Shown: positions 45,813-54,612, counted from the stretch's first letter. The stretch: 64,000 nucleotides of DNA from Brevibacterium renqingii (GCF_017808105.1 NZ_JADBHF010000008.1:1-64000); one strand, 5' to 3'. Numbers and translations: made by a program. The notes: a model not told the origin generated them from the sequence alone.

Positions 45813-46559
45813 ATGGCTGCAGCCAGCGGATCGGCCGACTACATCGGCCTCGCGAATGCACCGATTCTGTGGATCCTGGCGATGGCGGTGATGGGCGTCG
45901 TGGTCGTCCAGTCGCTCATCTACATGTCCGCAGTGAAGAAGAACGCCGAATCGGCCGGGATGAGCCAGCAGGAGGTCCGCTCGGCCTTCCGCGCCGGCGG
46001 AGTCGCCGCGATCGGCCCGTCCCTGTCCGTGGTGCTCGTCGCCATCGCACTCCTGCCCCTGTTCGGCACTCCCCCGGTCATCGTCCGGGTCGGTCTCATC
46101 GGCTCGGCCGCCACCGAAGTGGCCTCCGCCTCGCTCGCCGCCGGCACCATGGGCGCCAATCTCGGCGACGAGACCTTCACCCGCGGCGTCTTCATCGTCG
46201 CCCTCATGGCCATGAGCCTCTCCGGCGCAGGCTGGATGATCTCCACGCTCATCCTCACCCCGATCTTCAAGCGCAGCTCCAACCGGCTCGAGAAGGTCAA
46301 TCCCGCGCTCATGTCGATCATCCCAGGTGCCGCACTCCTCGCGGCGTTCGCAGCACTGACCTTCCGCGAGATCCCGAAGTCACCCACCCATGTCATCGCC
46401 GTTGTGGTCTCGGCCATCGTGATGAGCATCTGCCTGCTCCTGGCACACACATTCAGACAGCACTGGCTGAAGGAATGGGGCCTGGGCATCTCCCTGCTCA
46501 TCGGCCTCGTCGCGGCCTACTTCGCCCACTACGCCGGTCTCGGCCTTCCCGACGCCTGA
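45813..46559 (+). CDS. DUF5058 family membrane protein (transporter subunit 1)
   Basis: A 248-residue membrane protein with about six hydrophobic segments, matching DUF5058: an opening segment with YIGLANAPILWILAMAVMG, then MSQQEVRSAFRAGGVAAIGPS and AATEVASASLAAGTMG. GAGGAG is 6 nt upstream of the ATG. It is followed 10 nt later by a second membrane protein and then by M20D amidohydrolase and amidase genes, so a role in uptake of an amide-containing substrate is inferred. I know of no characterised member. Confidence 0.82.
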   Translation: MAAASGSADYIGLANAPILWILAMAVMGVVVVQSLIYMSAVKKNAESAGMSQQEVRSAFRAGGVAAIGPSLSVVLVAIALLPLFGTPPVIVRVGLIGSAATEVASASLAAGTMGANLGDETFTRGVFIVALMAMSLSGAGWMISTLILTPIFKRSSNRLEKVNPALMSIIPGAALLAAFAALTFREIPKSPTHVIAVVVSAIVMSICLLLAHTFRQHWLKEWGLGISLLIGLVAAYFAHYAGLGLPDA

Positions 46560-46569
46560 GGAGACAGCC

Positions 46570-47298
46570 ATGTCATCGATCATCACATCGCCCTCCCATG
46601 CGGCCTTCGAACGCACCACGACGAGGTGGGGCTCGATCACGCTGTTCATCGGATTCCTCATCGCCACCTCGGTGCCGTTCTATCTGCTCTTCGTCGCCGA
46701 TGCGAACATCGACTTCGGTCAGATCCTCAAGGGATTCCTCGCAGTCTTCGCCGTCTACGGTGTGTTCTACATCGTCGAACCGCTCACCTACTTCCCGATT
46801 CTGGGGCCGGCCGGAATGTACCAGGCATTCATGATCGGCAACGTCTCGAACAAACTGCTGCCGTCGGCCATCGTCGCCCAGGATGCGATCGGAGCGAAGC
46901 CGGGCACCCGCAAGGGCGAATATGCGGCGACCATGGCCATCTGCGGCGCCGCCATCATCCACGTGGCCTCGATGGTCGTCTTCGTCGGGCTGCTGGGCAC
47001 CTGGCTGGTCTCGCTCATCCCCGAGCCCGTCACTCTCGTGGCCAAGCTCTACATCCTCCCGGCCATCCTCGGCGGCGTCACCGTCCAGCTCATCGCCTCC
47101 CTCAGACAGGTCAAGTCGACGATCATCGCGCTCGGCCTCGCGGCGCTGGTCATCCTCGTGCTCATCCCGCTGGTGCCGGTGCTCGCTCCCGGCGACGTCG
47201 CCATCGTCGTCTTCCTCACCATCCTCATCACGTGGTTCACCCGCAACAAGGCCGTCACCGACAAGAAGGACGGCGGCGAGACCGTGGGAATCAACTGA
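46570..47298 (+). CDS. Membrane protein partner of DUF5058
   Basis: A 242-residue protein with about six membrane helices. Conserved-looking segments are YFPILGPAGMYQAFMIGNVSN, the charged GAKPGTRKGEYAATMAICGA loop and LYILPAILGGVTVQLIAS. No recognised catalytic or ATP-binding motif. AGGAG is 6 nt upstream. It always appears here in tandem with DUF5058, so the two probably form one heteromeric permease (inference). The C-terminal tail is charged and cytoplasmic. Confidence 0.78.
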   Translation: MSSIITSPSHAAFERTTTRWGSITLFIGFLIATSVPFYLLFVADANIDFGQILKGFLAVFAVYGVFYIVEPLTYFPILGPAGMYQAFMIGNVSNKLLPSAIVAQDAIGAKPGTRKGEYAATMAICGAAIIHVASMVVFVGLLGTWLVSLIPEPVTLVAKLYILPAILGGVTVQLIASLRQVKSTIIALGLAALVILVLIPLVPVLAPGDVAIVVFLTILITWFTRNKAVTDKKDGGETVGIN

Positions 47299-47393
47299 TC
47301 CATCCACACCGCGAACACTCCGACCGAAACCGCACCGGCCTGCGAGGATGACAGCAGACCGCAACACAACAGCCCCGAGGGAAAGGACCCCCG

Positions 47394-48626
47394 ATGTCTC
47401 TCCGACCCGCACTGCGCGAGGCGATCACCGGCGATCTCGATCAGGTCGTCGCCGATTACACGCACTTCCACCGCACTCCCGAACTGTCGATGCAGGAGAC
47501 GAACACAGCTGCGGAGATCCGCCGGCGCCTCGAAGCACTCGGCCTCGAACCCCATTCGTTCGGCGGCACCGGAGTCGTCGCGGTCATCGAGAACGGCGAT
47601 GGCCCCGTCGTCGGCTATCGGGCCGACATCGACGGGCTGCCCATCGATGAGGCGACAGGACTCGACTACGCCTCCCGCGCCGAAGGCACCCTTCCCGACG
47701 GTACGACGACGAAGGTCATGCACGGCTGCGGACACGACACCCACATCACCGTCGGCCTCTATCTGGCCAAATACCTCGCCGAGCACAGGGACCTGTGGTC
47801 GGGCACGGCGGTCATGATCTTCCAGCCTGGTGAGGAGACCGGACAGGGAGCGCGCGCCATGCTCGACGACGGGCTCTGGGACCAGATCACCAGGCCCGAG
47901 GTGGTCTACGGTCAGCATGTGTGGCCGGGGCGGGCCGGCCATATCTATGTGACGAAGGGGACTGCGATGGCCATGTCCGACTGCCTCAGGGTCACCGTCA
48001 GGGGAAAGCAGGCACACGGTTCCCAGCCGGAGAACTCCGTCGACCCGATCGTCCTCGGCGCCTATATGATCACTCGTCTGCAATCCGTGGTCTCCCGTGA
48101 GATCTCCGGTCGCGATATGGCCGTCGTCACGGTCGGCACCTTCCACGGAGGACTCAAGGAGAACATCATCCCGGAGTCCGCGGAGTTCACGCTCAACATC
48201 CGCACCTTCACCGAGGAGGTCCGCGAGGTCGTCCTCGACCGCGTCCGCCGCATCATCCTCGCCGAGGCGACGGCCTCGGGTGCGCCCGAACCGGCGATCG
48301 AGGAGATGTACCGATTCCCCCGCTGCTACAACGATCCCGATGAGACCGAGAGCTTCGTCGCCGCGGCACGAGCTGAGGTCGGTGAGGACAATCTCCGCTT
48401 CCAGCAGCCGGCAACCGGCAGCGAGGACTTCGGGGCCTTCGGCGATGAGATCGGTGTGCCCTATGTCTACTGGTTCTTCGGCGCCTATACACCGGAGAAG
48501 TTCGACGGCGCCGAACCTCCTGCGGGCAACCACTCCCCCGAGTTCGCTCCCGATGACGTCGAGACCACTCTGGCGACGGGCATCCGCACCGGCTTGTCCG
48601 CGATGCTGAGCAAGCTCGGGAAGTGA
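47394..48626 (+). CDS. M20D family amidohydrolase
   Basis: A 410-residue metal-dependent amidohydrolase of the HipO/AbgB/ILL group, which hydrolyses N-acyl or amide conjugates of amino acids. The metal-site motif GCGHDTHI has Cys112 and His114; FQPGEETGQGARAM carries the catalytic glutamates; YGQHVWPG and ATGSEDFGAF supply further ligands. AAAGGA is 6 nt before the ATG. Lying between the DUF5058 transporter pair and an amidase, it may hydrolyse the imported compound. Confidence 0.9.
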   Translation: MSLRPALREAITGDLDQVVADYTHFHRTPELSMQETNTAAEIRRRLEALGLEPHSFGGTGVVAVIENGDGPVVGYRADIDGLPIDEATGLDYASRAEGTLPDGTTTKVMHGCGHDTHITVGLYLAKYLAEHRDLWSGTAVMIFQPGEETGQGARAMLDDGLWDQITRPEVVYGQHVWPGRAGHIYVTKGTAMAMSDCLRVTVRGKQAHGSQPENSVDPIVLGAYMITRLQSVVSREISGRDMAVVTVGTFHGGLKENIIPESAEFTLNIRTFTEEVREVVLDRVRRIILAEATASGAPEPAIEEMYRFPRCYNDPDETESFVAAARAEVGEDNLRFQQPATGSEDFGAFGDEIGVPYVYWFFGAYTPEKFDGAEPPAGNHSPEFAPDDVETTLATGIRTGLSAMLSKLGK

Positions 48627-48630
48627 CAGG

Positions 48631-50064
48631 ATGAGTGAGGAACTGCTCTGGTGCTCGACTCGGGAGCTCGCGGCCCGGATCGCTGCCAAGGAGATCTCCG
48701 CCCGCGAGGCGCTGCAGGCCCACCTCGATCGCATCGATGCGGTCAACCCCGTGCTCAACGCCGTCGTCACCCGTGACGACGAGGCCGCTTTCGTCCGCGC
48801 CGAGGCGGCAGACGCGGCATCGGCCCGCGGGGAGAGCTTCGGTCCCCTGCACGGTGTGCCGATGACGCACAAGGACACGCACGACACAGCCGGGATGCGC
48901 ACGACCTGGGGATCACCCCTCATGGCAGATCGCGTGCCCGAGACCGACTCGCTCATCATCGCCCGTCTCAAGCAGGCCGGGATCACGACGACGGGCAAGA
49001 CGAATGTGCCCGAATTCGCCGCGGGCTCGCATACCTTCAACGAGGTGTTCGGCACGACTGTGAACCCCTTCGATCCGACGAAGTCGGCCTCGGGATCCTC
49101 CGGCGGGGTCGGCGCCGCGCTGGCGGCGGGCATCCAGGCCTCCGGGGACGGTTCGGACATGGGTGGTTCGCTGCGCTCCCCCGCCTCCTTCAACAATGTC
49201 GTCGGATTCCGGCCCAGCAACGGTCGCATCCCGCACACGCCGCCGGCGGATCCCTACGCCTGGCTCGCGCAGAGCGGGTTCATGGCTCGCACCGTCTCCG
49301 ATGTCGCACTGCTGATGAGCGTCGCCTCGGGGCCGGAACCCTCGGCACCCGCCTCGCTGCCCGAACCGGGAAGCGTGTTCGACCTCCCGGAGTTCGGTCT
49401 CGAAAAGCAGGTCTCCCCTGATCTGAGCGGGGTCAGGATCGGGTTCAGTCCCGACCTCAACGGTCTGCTTCCGATCGAGGACGAGGTGGCGAGCATCGTC
49501 GGCAGCACCGCTGAGGTCTTCTCCGGACTCGGCGCTCGCGTCGACGGCGCGATTCCGGATCTCAGCGATGCCGACGAGGTCTTCGGCGTCCGCCGCGCAC
49601 TCGATTTCGTGGGGTCCTGGGGCGGCCTCTACGAGGCTCACCCCGACCGGATCAAGGACTCGGTAGTGTGGAACATCCGCATGGGGCTGGGGCTCACCGG
49701 CGCCGAGGTCGCCTCGGCCGAGGCGGCGCGGGCGCGCCTGCATTCGGAGGTCGACCGATTCTTCGCAGACCACGACGCGCTCGTGCTCACGACCTGTCAG
49801 GTACTGCCCTTCGACGCGGGGATCGAATACCCCACGGAGATCAACGGGGTGCGGCTGGAGAACTATCTCGACTGGATGCGCGCCCTGTGCCTGATCTCTG
49901 CCACCGGGTGTCCGGCGATCTCGGTCCCGGCGGGCTTCTCCGACTCCGGTCTTCCGGTCGGTTTGCAGATCGTTTCCCGACCGGGTGCCGACGTCGAGCT
50001 GCTGCGCATCGCCCATGCCTTCGAGTCCGCCACCGGGCACCATGGTCGGCACCCGCGCCTCTGA
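48631..50064 (+). CDS. Amidase (amidase-signature family)
   Basis: A 477-residue hydrolase with the Ser-Ser-Lys triad: Lys81 in PMTHKDTHD, the cis-Ser in GSSGG (155-159) and the nucleophile Ser180 in GSDMGGSLR. No signal peptide. Starts 4 nt after the M20D stop, so cotranscribed. With the transporter pair and M20D enzyme it suggests two consecutive C-N bond hydrolyses of one imported substrate, which cannot be named from sequence. Confidence 0.9.
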   Translation: MSEELLWCSTRELAARIAAKEISAREALQAHLDRIDAVNPVLNAVVTRDDEAAFVRAEAADAASARGESFGPLHGVPMTHKDTHDTAGMRTTWGSPLMADRVPETDSLIIARLKQAGITTTGKTNVPEFAAGSHTFNEVFGTTVNPFDPTKSASGSSGGVGAALAAGIQASGDGSDMGGSLRSPASFNNVVGFRPSNGRIPHTPPADPYAWLAQSGFMARTVSDVALLMSVASGPEPSAPASLPEPGSVFDLPEFGLEKQVSPDLSGVRIGFSPDLNGLLPIEDEVASIVGSTAEVFSGLGARVDGAIPDLSDADEVFGVRRALDFVGSWGGLYEAHPDRIKDSVVWNIRMGLGLTGAEVASAEAARARLHSEVDRFFADHDALVLTTCQVLPFDAGIEYPTEINGVRLENYLDWMRALCLISATGCPAISVPAGFSDSGLPVGLQIVSRPGADVELLRIAHAFESATGHHGRHPRL

Positions 50065-50074
50065 GGACGGAAGA

Positions 50075-50093
50075 GCAGGTTTGGCAAACCTGC
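50075..50093. promoter_or_regulatory. IdeR/DtxR-like iron box upstream of ferritin
   Basis: GCAGGTTTGGCAAACCTGC is a perfect dyad around a central G and matches the core of the DtxR/IdeR consensus (TTAGGTTAGGCTAACCTAA) at 13 of 19 positions. It lies about 107 nt upstream of the ferritin ATG, a position known for IdeR activation of mycobacterial ferritin. Confidence 0.6.
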
Positions 50094-50096
50094 GCG

Positions 50097-50111
50097 GAGT
50101 TTGCCGAGCCT
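50097..50111. promoter_or_regulatory. Second, degenerate iron box
   Basis: GAGTTTGCCGAGCCT matches the 15-base iron-box core at 9 of 15 positions and starts exactly 20 nt after the first core, i.e. about two helical turns. Tandem boxes are characteristic of IdeR-activated ferritin promoters. Confidence 0.45.
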
Positions 50112-50199
50112 TTCCACACTGGAATCGTTCTAGAAAAGGTGCCACGATATTGTCTAAGCAGGCGGAATGGATCCGTCTCGAAACGCAAAGGAGTAACAG

Positions 50200-50715
50200 A
50201 TGCACCTGAGCCCCGCCATGCAGAAGGTCCTCAACGAGCAGGTCACCCTCGAACTCGAGGCCTCGCTGGTCTACCTGCAGCTGTCGATTCAGCTCGACGA
50301 TCTCGACCTGCCCGGAATGACGCGTTGGATGCGCGCGCAGTCCGAGGAGGAGCAGGTACACGCCGCGAAGTTCACACAGCACTGCCTCGATCGCGATTTC
50401 GCCCCGCAGATCGGCGATATCGCCGCACCGAAGGTCTCCGGTTCGCAGCCGATCGACTTCTTCAAGGCCGCACTGGCTCATGAGGAGAAGGTCTCCGAAT
50501 CCATCCGCAACCTCTACCGCACCGCGCAGTCCGAGGCCGACCTCGATGTTCTGCCGCTGCTGCACTGGTTCATCGACGAGCAGGTCGAGGAGGAGTCGAG
50601 CATCTCCGAGATCATCGGCCGCCTCGAGCGCGTCGGCGACGACGGCTCCGGCGTGCTGCGCATCGATGCCGAACTCGGTTCGCGTCATCCCGATATCAGC
50701 GCCGACAGCGAGTGA
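50200..50715 (+). CDS. ftn: Ferritin
   Basis: A 171-residue four-helix ferritin that oxidises and stores iron. Ferroxidase-type residues are visible in QVTLELEASLVYLQL (helix A Glu), SEEEQVHAAKF (helix B Glu and His), and LAHEEKVSESI and EQVEEESSI (helices C and D). No haem-ligating Met context typical of bacterioferritin was recognised, so the non-haem ferritin assignment is preferred. AAAGGAG is 6 nt before the ATG, and iron boxes lie upstream. Confidence 0.92.
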   Translation: MHLSPAMQKVLNEQVTLELEASLVYLQLSIQLDDLDLPGMTRWMRAQSEEEQVHAAKFTQHCLDRDFAPQIGDIAAPKVSGSQPIDFFKAALAHEEKVSESIRNLYRTAQSEADLDVLPLLHWFIDEQVEEESSISEIIGRLERVGDDGSGVLRIDAELGSRHPDISADSE

Positions 50716-50781
50716 TCCCAGCTCCTCTCATCTGAGTCGCGCGCACATCGAATGCGTGCGGCAGCCTGACGGCGTGTGAAG

Positions 50782-50812
50782 CAGCGGCCGGTCCCAAGGG
50801 GGCCGGCCGCTG
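50782..50812. terminator. Bidirectional hairpin between ferritin and AEC genes
   Basis: CAGCGGCCGG at 50782-50791 pairs with CCGGCCGCTG at 50803-50812, with further inner pairing. Separates convergent genes. Confidence 0.7.
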
Positions 50813-50851
50813 TGCGTCTCATGCCGCCTGCCTGCCGGGGCCCGGGCGGGC

Positions 50852-51784
50852 TCAGCCGAGGACGGCCTGGGAGATGAGCAGCACGGGCGGCAGCGTGAGG
50901 AGCATGGCCACGGTCTGTCCCGCGATGAGGGCGGCCATGAGCTTCGCGTCGCCGCCGAGCTGCCGAGCCATGACATAGCCGGAGCTCGCCGTCGCGATCG
51001 ACTGGAAGATCATGCCGACCAGAGCCGGCACGGCTGGGACGTCGAAGGCCAGCAGGGTCAGCAGCGTCAGACCGGGCAGCACGAGCAGTCTGGTCACGGT
51101 CGAGACGATCATCGCGCGCGCCTGCTCGCCGAAGGAGAACGGGCGCAGCCCCGCCCCGACGCAGAGGAGGCCGATCGGCAGCGAAGCCGCCGCCAGAGGA
51201 TCGAGGACAGTGGCGGCAGGCGACGGCAGACCCAGCCCAGTGACATTGGCCGCTCCCCCGGCAGCGCAGCCGAGGACCAGCGGATTCGTGATGATCGCTC
51301 GGAACAGGGCGATGAGCGAGCTCGGGCCGGTGCGCAGGAATTCGAAGCCGAGGCTCGAGACGACGTTGACCGTGGGCACGAGGATCGCGGCCACGATCGC
51401 GGCCACGGCCGAACCCTCGGAGCCGAACAGACCTGCGGCCAGGGACAGACCGATATACGTGTTGAACCGGATGCCGCCCTGGAGCACCGAGGTGAAGCCG
51501 GGCAGATCGCCGGCGATGACCCGGCGAGCCAGGACGATGACGACGGACACGATCACCGTGGGGATGATCAGCGCCGCTGCCAAGCGCACAAGCGGAACGT
51601 GGGCCACGTCCACCTCGGCGACGGAGGTGAAGAGGAGGACGGGCAGCAGGCAGTAGTACGCGAGCTTCTCCGCACCGGACCAGAATTCCTCACTGCCGAA
51701 GCCCGGCAGCCGCCTGAGCACGAAGCCGAAGGCGATGAGCACCGTGACGGGGAGGAGGGCGAGAAGCACCGGTGACAGACTCAC
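50852..51784 (-). CDS. AEC family (auxin efflux carrier-like) transporter
   Basis: A 310-residue membrane protein with about ten hydrophobic helices, matching the AEC family. Conserved segments are RFNTYIGLSLAAGLFG in the first repeat and the final PALVGMIFQSIATASSGYVMA. Family members export organic acids or related anions; the substrate is unknown here. The start lies close to the divergent hsp20 regulatory region but has no obvious link to it. Confidence 0.87.
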   Translation of the reverse strand: MSLSPVLLALLPVTVLIAFGFVLRRLPGFGSEEFWSGAEKLAYYCLLPVLLFTSVAEVDVAHVPLVRLAAALIIPTVIVSVVIVLARRVIAGDLPGFTSVLQGGIRFNTYIGLSLAAGLFGSEGSAVAAIVAAILVPTVNVVSSLGFEFLRTGPSSLIALFRAIITNPLVLGCAAGGAANVTGLGLPSPAATVLDPLAAASLPIGLLCVGAGLRPFSFGEQARAMIVSTVTRLLVLPGLTLLTLLAFDVPAVPALVGMIFQSIATASSGYVMARQLGGDAKLMAALIAGQTVAMLLTLPPVLLISQAVLG

Positions 51785-51822
51785 AGAACTGAGAGTTTCA
51801 TGAGTTCGGAATCATTTCAAAG

Positions 51823-51841
51823 TTGAGTGTGTTTGACTCAA
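51823..51841. promoter_or_regulatory. HspR HAIR operator upstream of hsp20
   Basis: TTGAGTGTGTTTGACTCAA contains the HspR-associated inverted repeat TTGAGT-N7-ACTCAA, matching the core of the consensus CTTGAGT-N7-ACTCAAG perfectly. It ends 26 nt before the hsp20 ATG. Confidence 0.75.
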
Positions 51842-51867
51842 TATAGGAACCGAGCGAAAGGAAGCAC

Positions 51868-52332
51868 ATGGCTACACGATTCGACCCCATCCGTGATCTC
51901 GATCGATTCTTCTCCGAGGTCACTCGCACACCGAATTCGACGACCCTGCCCATGGACCTCTACCGCGACGGCGAGGTCTTCATCGCACGCATCGACATGC
52001 CCGGCGTCGACCCGAGCAGCATCGATGTCGATGTCGAGGACCGCACCCTCACCGTGCGTGCGCGGCGTGAATCCGAGGTCGCGGACAAGGACGTGAAGTG
52101 GCTGACCAGGGAGCGCACGAACGGCACCTACGCCCGCCAGCTGACCCTCGGCAATCGGGTTGCTCTGGACAGGATCCGTGCCGACTACAGCGATGGCGTC
52201 CTGACTCTGACGATCCCCGTCGCAGAGGAGGCGCGTCCTCGCAAGATCACTGTGTCCCACACCTCGTCCGACCGCAGCGCAGACGTCGTCGAGTCGACAT
52301 CGACAGATGAGGCCCGGGGCGCCGAAGGCTGA
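51868..52332 (+). CDS. Hsp20/alpha-crystallin family small heat-shock protein
   Basis: A 154-residue ATP-independent holdase chaperone. The alpha-crystallin domain (about 30-125) includes MDLYRDGEVFIARIDMPGVD at its start and the LTLTIPVAEEARPRKI end with the I-x-I-like segment. N-terminal region short (RFDPIRDLDRFFSEV). AAAGGA is 5 nt before the ATG. The HAIR operator upstream predicts repression by HspR and induction by heat. Confidence 0.93.
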   Translation: MATRFDPIRDLDRFFSEVTRTPNSTTLPMDLYRDGEVFIARIDMPGVDPSSIDVDVEDRTLTVRARRESEVADKDVKWLTRERTNGTYARQLTLGNRVALDRIRADYSDGVLTLTIPVAEEARPRKITVSHTSSDRSADVVESTSTDEARGAEG

Positions 52333-52357
52333 CCCGGCCTCACAACGCACGACTGCA

Positions 52358-52388
52358 CAGGGCCGCACCCATATCGGGTGCGGCCCTG
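52358..52388. terminator. Bidirectional hairpin between hsp20 and methyltransferase
   Basis: CAGGGCCGCACCC at 52358-52370 pairs with its complement at 52376-52388, with loop ATATC. Confidence 0.75.
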
Positions 52389-52439
52389 CGTGTGTGGTTG
52401 GCTTCAGGCACCTGCACCCGGTGTGGAAGGAGGGAATGC

Positions 52440-53159
52440 TCAGGTGCGTTCGAGCAGATACGCCAGACACATGTACGGCAGCTCGATCGCACCGGTGACC
52501 GGGTGCTCGTCACGGAAGTACTCCCGCAGATTCGTCTCGACTCGCGCCCGGGTCGTCTCGTTCGACCGCAGCCAGTACGAGCGCGTGCGGGCGAGGTCGA
52601 CGATCCCGTCGACGCCGATCGGAGTGGTGAACTCGACGAGGCTGCGGTCCGTCAGCCGCAGCCCCTCTCCCGGCTGCGGCCGGTACTGGGGGCGGTAGAC
52701 GTCTCCGGCGTGCATGATCCTGCTCAGCCGCAGCACCCAGTCGATGCGCACGTCGAGTTGGTTGATGAGGATGAGCAGTCTGCCGCCGGGCCGGAGGATG
52801 CGGCAGATCTCGGTCGCAGCGGCCTCCTCGTCGAACCAGTGCCAGGCCTGGGCGACGGTGACGAGATCGAAATCGGCCGAGGCCAGACCGGTGTCCTCGG
52901 CGGTCCCGATCCGACTCGGCGCCGGGTTGCGCTCGAGCGCTGCGGGATCGGGATCGACGGCGACGACATCGCAGCCGCGTCCGATCAGTGTGCGACTGAG
53001 GATTCCGGTTCCCGCTCCGAGATCGCACACCCGCAGTCCCTGCCAGTCCGGGCCCGTCAGGTCGAGTGCGGCCGTGGGATACCCCGGCCGGACCTCGTCG
53101 TAGACAGCGGCTTGGGCGCCGAAGCCACGCCCGTGGGACGCCTGTGCGCGCGGTCTCAT
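52440..53159 (-). CDS. Class I SAM-dependent methyltransferase
   Basis: A 239-residue Rossmann-fold methyltransferase of the UbiE/COQ5-like class. Motif I is VCDLGAGTGILSRTLIGRG with VVAVDPD after it; later motifs are LVTVAQAWHWFDEE and ICRILRPGGRLLIL. Substrate unknown. ATG 53159 is preceded by an AGGA-rich stretch and begins the family-typical segment ASHGRGFGAQAAVYD. A GTG at 53219 is in frame but would add a charged extension. Confidence 0.85.
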   Translation of the reverse strand: MRPRAQASHGRGFGAQAAVYDEVRPGYPTAALDLTGPDWQGLRVCDLGAGTGILSRTLIGRGCDVVAVDPDPAALERNPAPSRIGTAEDTGLASADFDLVTVAQAWHWFDEEAAATEICRILRPGGRLLILINQLDVRIDWVLRLSRIMHAGDVYRPQYRPQPGEGLRLTDRSLVEFTTPIGVDGIVDLARTRSYWLRSNETTRARVETNLREYFRDEHPVTGAIELPYMCLAYLLERT

Positions 53160-53291
53160 CTCGTTCCTGTCCTCCACTTCCCCAGCTGCCCCGCCCGCCG
53201 GCGGACGATCAGGCACCACTCTAGCGTCGGCGGTGTCCGGTGAGTCGATAGGATGGGACCAACGGCCCGACCCCAGCTCGAAGGAGCCAGC

Positions 53292-54551
53292 ATGTCCTCA
53301 CCGTCCGATCTTCAAGCACGCCTGGATGAGGCGTCCGCCGCTTACGAGGAGTTCGCCTCGCGCGGTCTCAAGCTCGACATCACCCGCGGCAAGCCCTCGC
53401 CGGAGCAGCTCGACCTCTCCGCCGAACTGCTCACCGCCGTCTCAGGCGATGACGTGTACACACCCAGCGGGGTCGACACCCGCAACTACGGGGGGATCGA
53501 AGGAATCATCGAACTGAGGGAGATCTTCGCTCCGCTGCTCAAGGTCCCGACCGCTCAGCTGCTGGCCGGCGGAAACGCCTCGCTGACGTTCATGGCCCAG
53601 GCGCTGACCTTCGCGCTCCTGCACGGCACCGCGGTCGACGACCGCCCCTGGGGCCGAGGTCCGCACAAGCTCCTGTGTCCGGTGCCCGGCTACGATCGGC
53701 ACTTCACCCTGGCCGAGTCGCTCGGCTTCGAACTGCTGAGCACCCCCATGGACGAGCAGGGCCCGAACGTCGCCGAGGCGCAGCGCCTGGCCGAGGACCC
53801 CGCTGTGAAGGGCATGTGGCTGGTGCCGATGTATTCGAACCCGACGGGCATCACCATCACCGCCGAGCGCGCACGAGAGTTGGCGGCGATGCCCGCGGCC
53901 TCAGCAGACTTCACCCTGCTGTGGGACAACGCCTATGCGCTGCACCATCTGCGCGAAGACCATCCGGACAACCTCGACATCCTCTCGCTGTGCGCCGAAG
54001 CCGGTCACCCCGAACGGGCGTGGATCTTCGCCTCCACCTCGAAGGTCACTCATGCCGGTGCCGGCGTCTCCTTCTTCGGGGCAGGCCCGGCGACGGTCGA
54101 CTGGATGATCTCGAACCTCGGCAAGATCGCGATCGGACCGGACAAGATCAACCAGCTGCGTCACCAGCGCTTCTTCTCCGACGCTGCCGGAGTCGAGGCG
54201 CATATGCGCAAGCATGCCGAGATCATCGCACCGAAGTTCGACGCGGTGCTGCGCGCACTGGAGGACGGTCTCGGACACGACGGCCTCGCGCGGTGGACAC
54301 GTCCCGAGGGCGGTTACTTCATCACCCTGACGACCATGGAAGGCATCGCCGACCGTGTCGTCAAGCTCGCCGCCGAGGCCGGCGTGAAGCTCACCCCGGC
54401 CGGGGCGACACACCCCTACGGTCTGGACCCGAGCAACACCGTCATCCGCATCGCCCCGACGATGCCGAGCCTCGACGAGGTGGAACTGGCGGCTCAGGGC
54501 CTCGTCGCCTGCGTCAGGCTCGCCAGCTTCGAGAAGCTCATGGCCGGCTGA
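53292..54551 (+). CDS. Aspartate aminotransferase, Rv3722c-type
   Basis: PLP-dependent class I/II aminotransferase of 419 residues in the subfamily that includes mycobacterial Rv3722c, the main aspartate aminotransferase there. The PLP lysine is in FASTSKVTHAGAG, the cofactor Asn in MYSNPTGITI and the substrate Arg in the C-terminal region. It opens with DLQARLDEASAAYEEF and YEEFASRGLKLDITRGKPS. ATG 53292 follows AAGGAG by 5 nt; upstream in-frame starts lack a ribosome-binding site. Confidence 0.88.
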   Translation: MSSPSDLQARLDEASAAYEEFASRGLKLDITRGKPSPEQLDLSAELLTAVSGDDVYTPSGVDTRNYGGIEGIIELREIFAPLLKVPTAQLLAGGNASLTFMAQALTFALLHGTAVDDRPWGRGPHKLLCPVPGYDRHFTLAESLGFELLSTPMDEQGPNVAEAQRLAEDPAVKGMWLVPMYSNPTGITITAERARELAAMPAASADFTLLWDNAYALHHLREDHPDNLDILSLCAEAGHPERAWIFASTSKVTHAGAGVSFFGAGPATVDWMISNLGKIAIGPDKINQLRHQRFFSDAAGVEAHMRKHAEIIAPKFDAVLRALEDGLGHDGLARWTRPEGGYFITLTTMEGIADRVVKLAAEAGVKLTPAGATHPYGLDPSNTVIRIAPTMPSLDEVELAAQGLVACVRLASFEKLMAG

Positions 54552-54564
54552 CGGACACCGACGG

Positions 54565-54612
54565 AAAAGGGGGCCGCCGGCGAACTCAACGGTTCGCAGG
54601 CGGCCCCCTTTT
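54565..54612. terminator. Long bidirectional terminator hairpin
   Basis: AAAAGGGGGCCGCC at 54565-54578 pairs with GGCGGCCCCCTTTT at 54599-54612; inside, GCGAAC pairs with GTTCGC. The flanking A and T runs give it a U tract in both directions, as in intrinsic terminators. Confidence 0.85.

Noticed and set aside
47049-49238. 729-codon minus-strand open frame opposite the M20D and amidase genes
   Set aside because: Shadow frame; the plus-strand enzymes have complete catalytic motifs.
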